Below, piece by piece: positions 61,458-64,000 of a DNA stretch of 64,000 nucleotides; the first letter of the stretch is position 1, and each line of letters starts with the position of its first letter. This DNA comes from Eretmocerus hayati (taxonomy: Eukaryota; Arthropoda; Insecta; Hymenoptera; Aphelinidae). The stretch is taken from contig CM056743.1 in assembly GCA_029851415.1 (NCBI GenBank), positions 120,434,305 through 120,498,304 of the forward strand, in the 5' to 3' direction. The translations under genes and the position numbers were made by a program. The notes under the pieces are model-generated. The model was given only the letters and a program-made list of their open reading frames with translations, did not search any database and was not told the DNA's origin.

Positions 61458-61976
61458 ATGGACAATCCTACACCTGAGGATCTTCAGCGTAAACTGTACT
61501 TTTTGATGGAGCAATTGCAACACATGGCGAGTGAACTTCCCCCCAAATATCAGATGCGTCTTCCTTATGAGCTCCTCTCTGGTTTAGCTAACTGCCTATT
61601 GAATGATACCATTTTTGAAATCGTCAAAGGTCTCATGGAGATTCAGCATGTTACAGAAAAGCATCTATTTCAACAGAGATTGCAATTAATCAATCAGCAG
61701 CAAATCGAAACTCAACAAGTATTGGCCTCTCTCCACACTGAAGAAGAGAAAGAATCAGTTAAACAGTCATTATTTCAAAAGCACAGAGAAGAACTCAAAC
61801 AACAAGATATAACTTTAGTAATGCAACTTGATCAGAAAGTCTCAGATCAACAAAGTACTTTGGAGAAGGCTGGTGTTCCTGGTTTTCATGTGACAAACAA
61901 TCCAATGGACATACAAGTGCAAATGAGACTATGTGATTTTATAATAAGACTTAGTAAGATGGAAGTACCCAGATAG
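61458..61976 (+). CDS. gdl: Gonadal/DGCR6-family protein, complete, single exon
   Basis: 172-residue DGCR6-family protein (Drosophila gonadal, vertebrate DGCR6). Its molecular role is not well defined. Diagnostic segments: LQRKLYFLMEQLQHMASELP, KYQMRLPYELLSGLANCLLN, EIVKGLMEIQHVTEKHLFQQ, a Gln/Glu-rich predicted coiled coil (about 60-125, LINQQQIETQQVLASLH and QKHREELKQQD), then LDQKVSDQQSTLEKAGVPGF near the C-terminus. The start is the ATG at 61458 in a good context (AAACAATGG); the in-frame TTG four codons upstream is not a likely start. It ends KMEVPR. It is divergent from EndoU and convergent on Lon. Confidence 0.93.
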   Translation: MDNPTPEDLQRKLYFLMEQLQHMASELPPKYQMRLPYELLSGLANCLLNDTIFEIVKGLMEIQHVTEKHLFQQRLQLINQQQIETQQVLASLHTEEEKESVKQSLFQKHREELKQQDITLVMQLDQKVSDQQSTLEKAGVPGFHVTNNPMDIQVQMRLCDFIIRLSKMEVPR

Positions 61977-62029
61977 TTGTTTAATCTAAGGTATTGTAAA
62001 TAGCTGACTGGTTACCAGTGTCTCTTGTG

Positions 62030-62035
62030 AATAAA
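62030..62035 (+). terminator. gdl polyadenylation signal
   Basis: AATAAA 54 bases after the gdl stop codon, followed by a T-rich stretch. Confidence 0.75.
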
Positions 62036-62187
62036 TTTCTTTCCTCTTGTTTAAAACTTGAACCTATTTTCATCGAGTGATTTAAGTGAACCCCTATTCA
62101 AGATTTTGTAATACATATTCTATAGGGCCATTACATTTGTTGAGGAAGTGGCTCGACATACACTGTCTTGGAAAGTTGAAGACAAAA

Positions 62188-62193
62188 TTTATT
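62188..62193 (-). terminator. Possible Lon polyadenylation signal
   Basis: AATAAA on the minus strand about 505 bases beyond the Lon stop codon. A nearer non-canonical signal could be used instead. Confidence 0.35.
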
Positions 62194-62698
62194 CTTATCT
62201 GTACAGATGTTTGTTCTTGCATGATGATATAAAAACAAGATTTTCCACAGTGTGACATCATTTGATGATGAATTCAAACAGGCAGATACATTCACGCTAT
62301 AACAAAATAATTTGTGAAAAATAGCTGTACATATTTACAGAATTCATGTCCTAATGCATACATGACAATATGTGCAAACCTGGTAAGACTACTAACTTTT
62401 GTCTCACAGAAGTATTTTTTATACCAAGGCATGATATTTGGTTTCCCATTCAAAATCTTCAGGATATTGTAGAAAATTATCTTCAATACTCAGTTCTTAG
62501 GACAACCACTACACCACAAATGTATCACTGATGTTGAATACTACAAAGGGTACTAGGCATCCATCTTCATCCACATCATTGACGATATCATAAGTCAGGA
62601 TATGCAAGATAAAGCTATTCTAACTGTAAAACACAAGGCAAATGATAAAATTATTTCGAAATGTTCGGAAAATGATTGATTGAGGCAATATGTATGAT

Positions 62699-62926
62699 TT
62701 AAGCATGCAGTGCCTGAGATTCTGGTTGTTTTGATGTTACTGTTTGGGTGAAATCGTCGTGCTGCATAGGTGAAGTTCTTTCATCTTGGAAGCATATCCT
62801 GTACACATCATCAAAGGTGGAAACAAAATGAACTTCCAATCCTTCTGTGATATACTTCGCTAAATCATCAAAATCCTTCCGGTTTTCTTCGGGGAGAATG
62901 ATACATTTCACTCCGACTCGTTTTGC
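62699..62926 (-). CDS. Lonp1: Lon last exon
   Basis: 228 nt including the stop at 62701-62699; acceptor ctgcttcag. After [12 protein letters not shown] the tail (about 24 residues, rich in Q, T and S) is longer than the usual end of the family and is probably lineage-specific. Confidence 0.94.
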   Translation of the reverse strand, partial: AKRVGVKCIILPEENRKDFDDLAKYITEGLEVHFVSTFDDVYRICFQDERTSPMQHDDFTQTVTSKQPESQALHA

Positions 62927-63782
62927 CTGAAGCAGAAATTTTTTTCCACAAGATATTATTTCTGGGGGCTTATAAAATTCTTTGAATATTGCAAAGAGAT
63001 TGATAATAATAACCCCAATAGGTTCGTTGCGATCTCAAAAATGTTCATATCATTTTTCTACACCAGAAAGTCCGAAAAATCACGCTGAAGCATGTTATTT
63101 TCTAGTCATGATCAACTCTTATTGTCAAACACTATTTCTGTACACATTTTCGAGTTAATTGAATACATCAGCAAATCATAATAGAAAAATTTCTCGCGTA
63201 ACCGATTGAGTTTTGGCTTCTTAAGAACTTGATGAGATTTTACAATGACTGGCCTATTAGAATTTGAATAATGACGCGACGTGACAATTAAAAACTGTAT
63301 ATGCTTTTCAAAAATTGTGAATTTAACCGTGCGAAATATTACACTTTTGTGCATTCCCACCAAAAGAACCCCTCCAAGCATAATTCAGTCATTGATTGCC
63401 CTAATAATTTAAATAAAATACTTGCTCATAATTGCTTTAAAAATAAGAAGAAAGAATGATACAAAAAGTCTTGGACACTTACAGCAATAGTCTTTTCTTT
63501 AATTCCACCAACAGGAAGTACTTTGCCCATTAAACTGACTTCTCCAGTCATGGCAACATCTTGACGCACAGCTTTGTTTTTAGCTAAAGAAACTAAGGCA
63601 GTTGCAATCGTAACACCCGCACTCGGTCCATCTTTCGGGGTTGCGCCTTCGGGTACGTGTAAGTGCAAATGCGCATCATATAAGAACGTGTTACTAGGAT
63701 CGTGCTTTTGCAAGAAATTCCTTGCAACCGTCATCGCTATTCTGATCGACTCTTTCATCACGTCACCTAAATGACCGGTGAC
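62699..63782 (-). CDS. Lonp1: Mitochondrial Lon protease, C-terminal two exons
   Basis: ATP-dependent serine protease of the mitochondrial matrix (peptidase S16). Only the C-terminal 175 residues are in the window. Exon 63483-63782 (100 codons) starts [17 protein letters not shown] and contains [20 protein letters not shown] with the catalytic Ser of GPSAG, then [20 protein letters not shown] with the catalytic Lys. Exon 62699-62926 continues [33 protein letters not shown] and ends [22 protein letters not shown] fits the mitochondrial rather than the peroxisomal form. The upstream exons (ATPase and N domains) lie beyond the right edge; I could not resolve whether 63950-64000 holds the end of the previous exon. 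Confidence 0.95.
63112..63381 (-). CDS. Unidentified 89-codon frame inside the last Lon intron
   Basis: An ATG-initiated frame ([13 protein letters not shown]...) on the same strand, wholly within intron 62927-63482. It is Lys/Arg-rich with the stretch [18 protein letters not shown] do not recognise it. It may simply be chance open frame in an intron. Confidence 0.15.
   Translation of the reverse strand: MLGGVLLVGMHKSVIFRTVKFTIFEKHIQFLIVTSRHYSNSNRPVIVKSHQVLKKPKLNRLREKFFYYDLLMYSINSKMCTEIVFDNKS
63483..63782 (-). CDS. Lonp1: Lon penultimate exon (catalytic Ser and Lys)
   Basis: 300 nt, exactly 100 codons; acceptor ccacacag, donor gtaagt. It carries both members of the Ser-Lys dyad. Confidence 0.95.
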
Positions 63783-64000
63783 CTGTGTGGACAAGTGATG
63801 GTTCAAATATGCATATATTTGCTCAGAAAATATTTTCAGAACAATGGAAAAAATATGATGGTACTGTTGAGAATTCAAGAACCACTGAAAAAAGGTTGCT
63901 ACTTTGATAAAAAGTTGATCTATATCAAATTTAAAACGATTGAGACCATACTGAGAACCTCGAATACGTTCAAACCTACGGATTCACGTAGGTGTAATTT

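Noticed and set aside
63940..64000. Possible end of the preceding Lon exon at the window edge
   Set aside because: One frame is open but its translation could not be matched convincingly to the expected Lon sequence and no good donor was found; left unannotated.

Overview
The window looks like an insect nuclear contig. It is AT-rich, its genes are spliced with GT-AG introns, and it carries a fused trehalose-6-phosphate synthase/phosphatase, a gonadal (gdl/DGCR6) gene, a secreted EndoU ribonuclease and a mitochondrial Lon protease. The mobile elements (R1-like LINE, hAT, pogo-like, piggyBac-like and many foldback MITEs) are typical of insects. The order cannot be fixed from the sequence alone.

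Left half (about 1-29600): one gene, Tps, runs on the minus strand. Its start codon is at 28791-28789. Eight coding exons (28673-28791, 16213-16369, 11969-12133, 11559-11787, 11015-11331, 9418-9791, 8905-9096, 6433-6760) join in frame into 627 codons covering the whole GT20 synthase domain and the first part of the HAD-type phosphatase domain. The remaining 3' exons lie beyond the left edge. Introns 1, 2, 7 and 8 are large and filled with repeats. Intron 7 holds an in-frame 45-nt mini-exon candidate (8510-8554) plus a frame-shifted relative (7426-7472). A third relative lies in intron 2 (15825-15868).

Middle (about 29600-59300): no convincing host gene. It holds a decayed R1-clade LINE, a second decayed reverse-transcriptase fragment, a 5S-rRNA-like unit, a decayed hAT transposase interrupted by a TA-flanked MITE, and a series of long-inverted-repeat elements, several with recognisable target-site duplications. 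A GC-richer stretch at 49560-50760 may be a promoter or 5' exon of an unidentified gene.

Right end (59328-64000): a compact host cluster. EndoU (minus, four exons, complete, signal peptide) and gdl (plus, single exon, complete) are divergent and share about 0.74 kb of upstream DNA. gdl converges on the 3' end of mitochondrial Lon (minus, two exons seen, the rest off the right edge).

The main novelty candidates are the mini-exon set in Tps, a sequence module shared by three otherwise different foldback elements, a 2 kb palindrome with an extra direct copy of one arm, and a TWA-flanked element family with short and 2.2 kb members. The host genes have unrelated functions (sugar synthesis, RNA cleavage, mitochondrial proteolysis), so no multi-gene pathway is implied.
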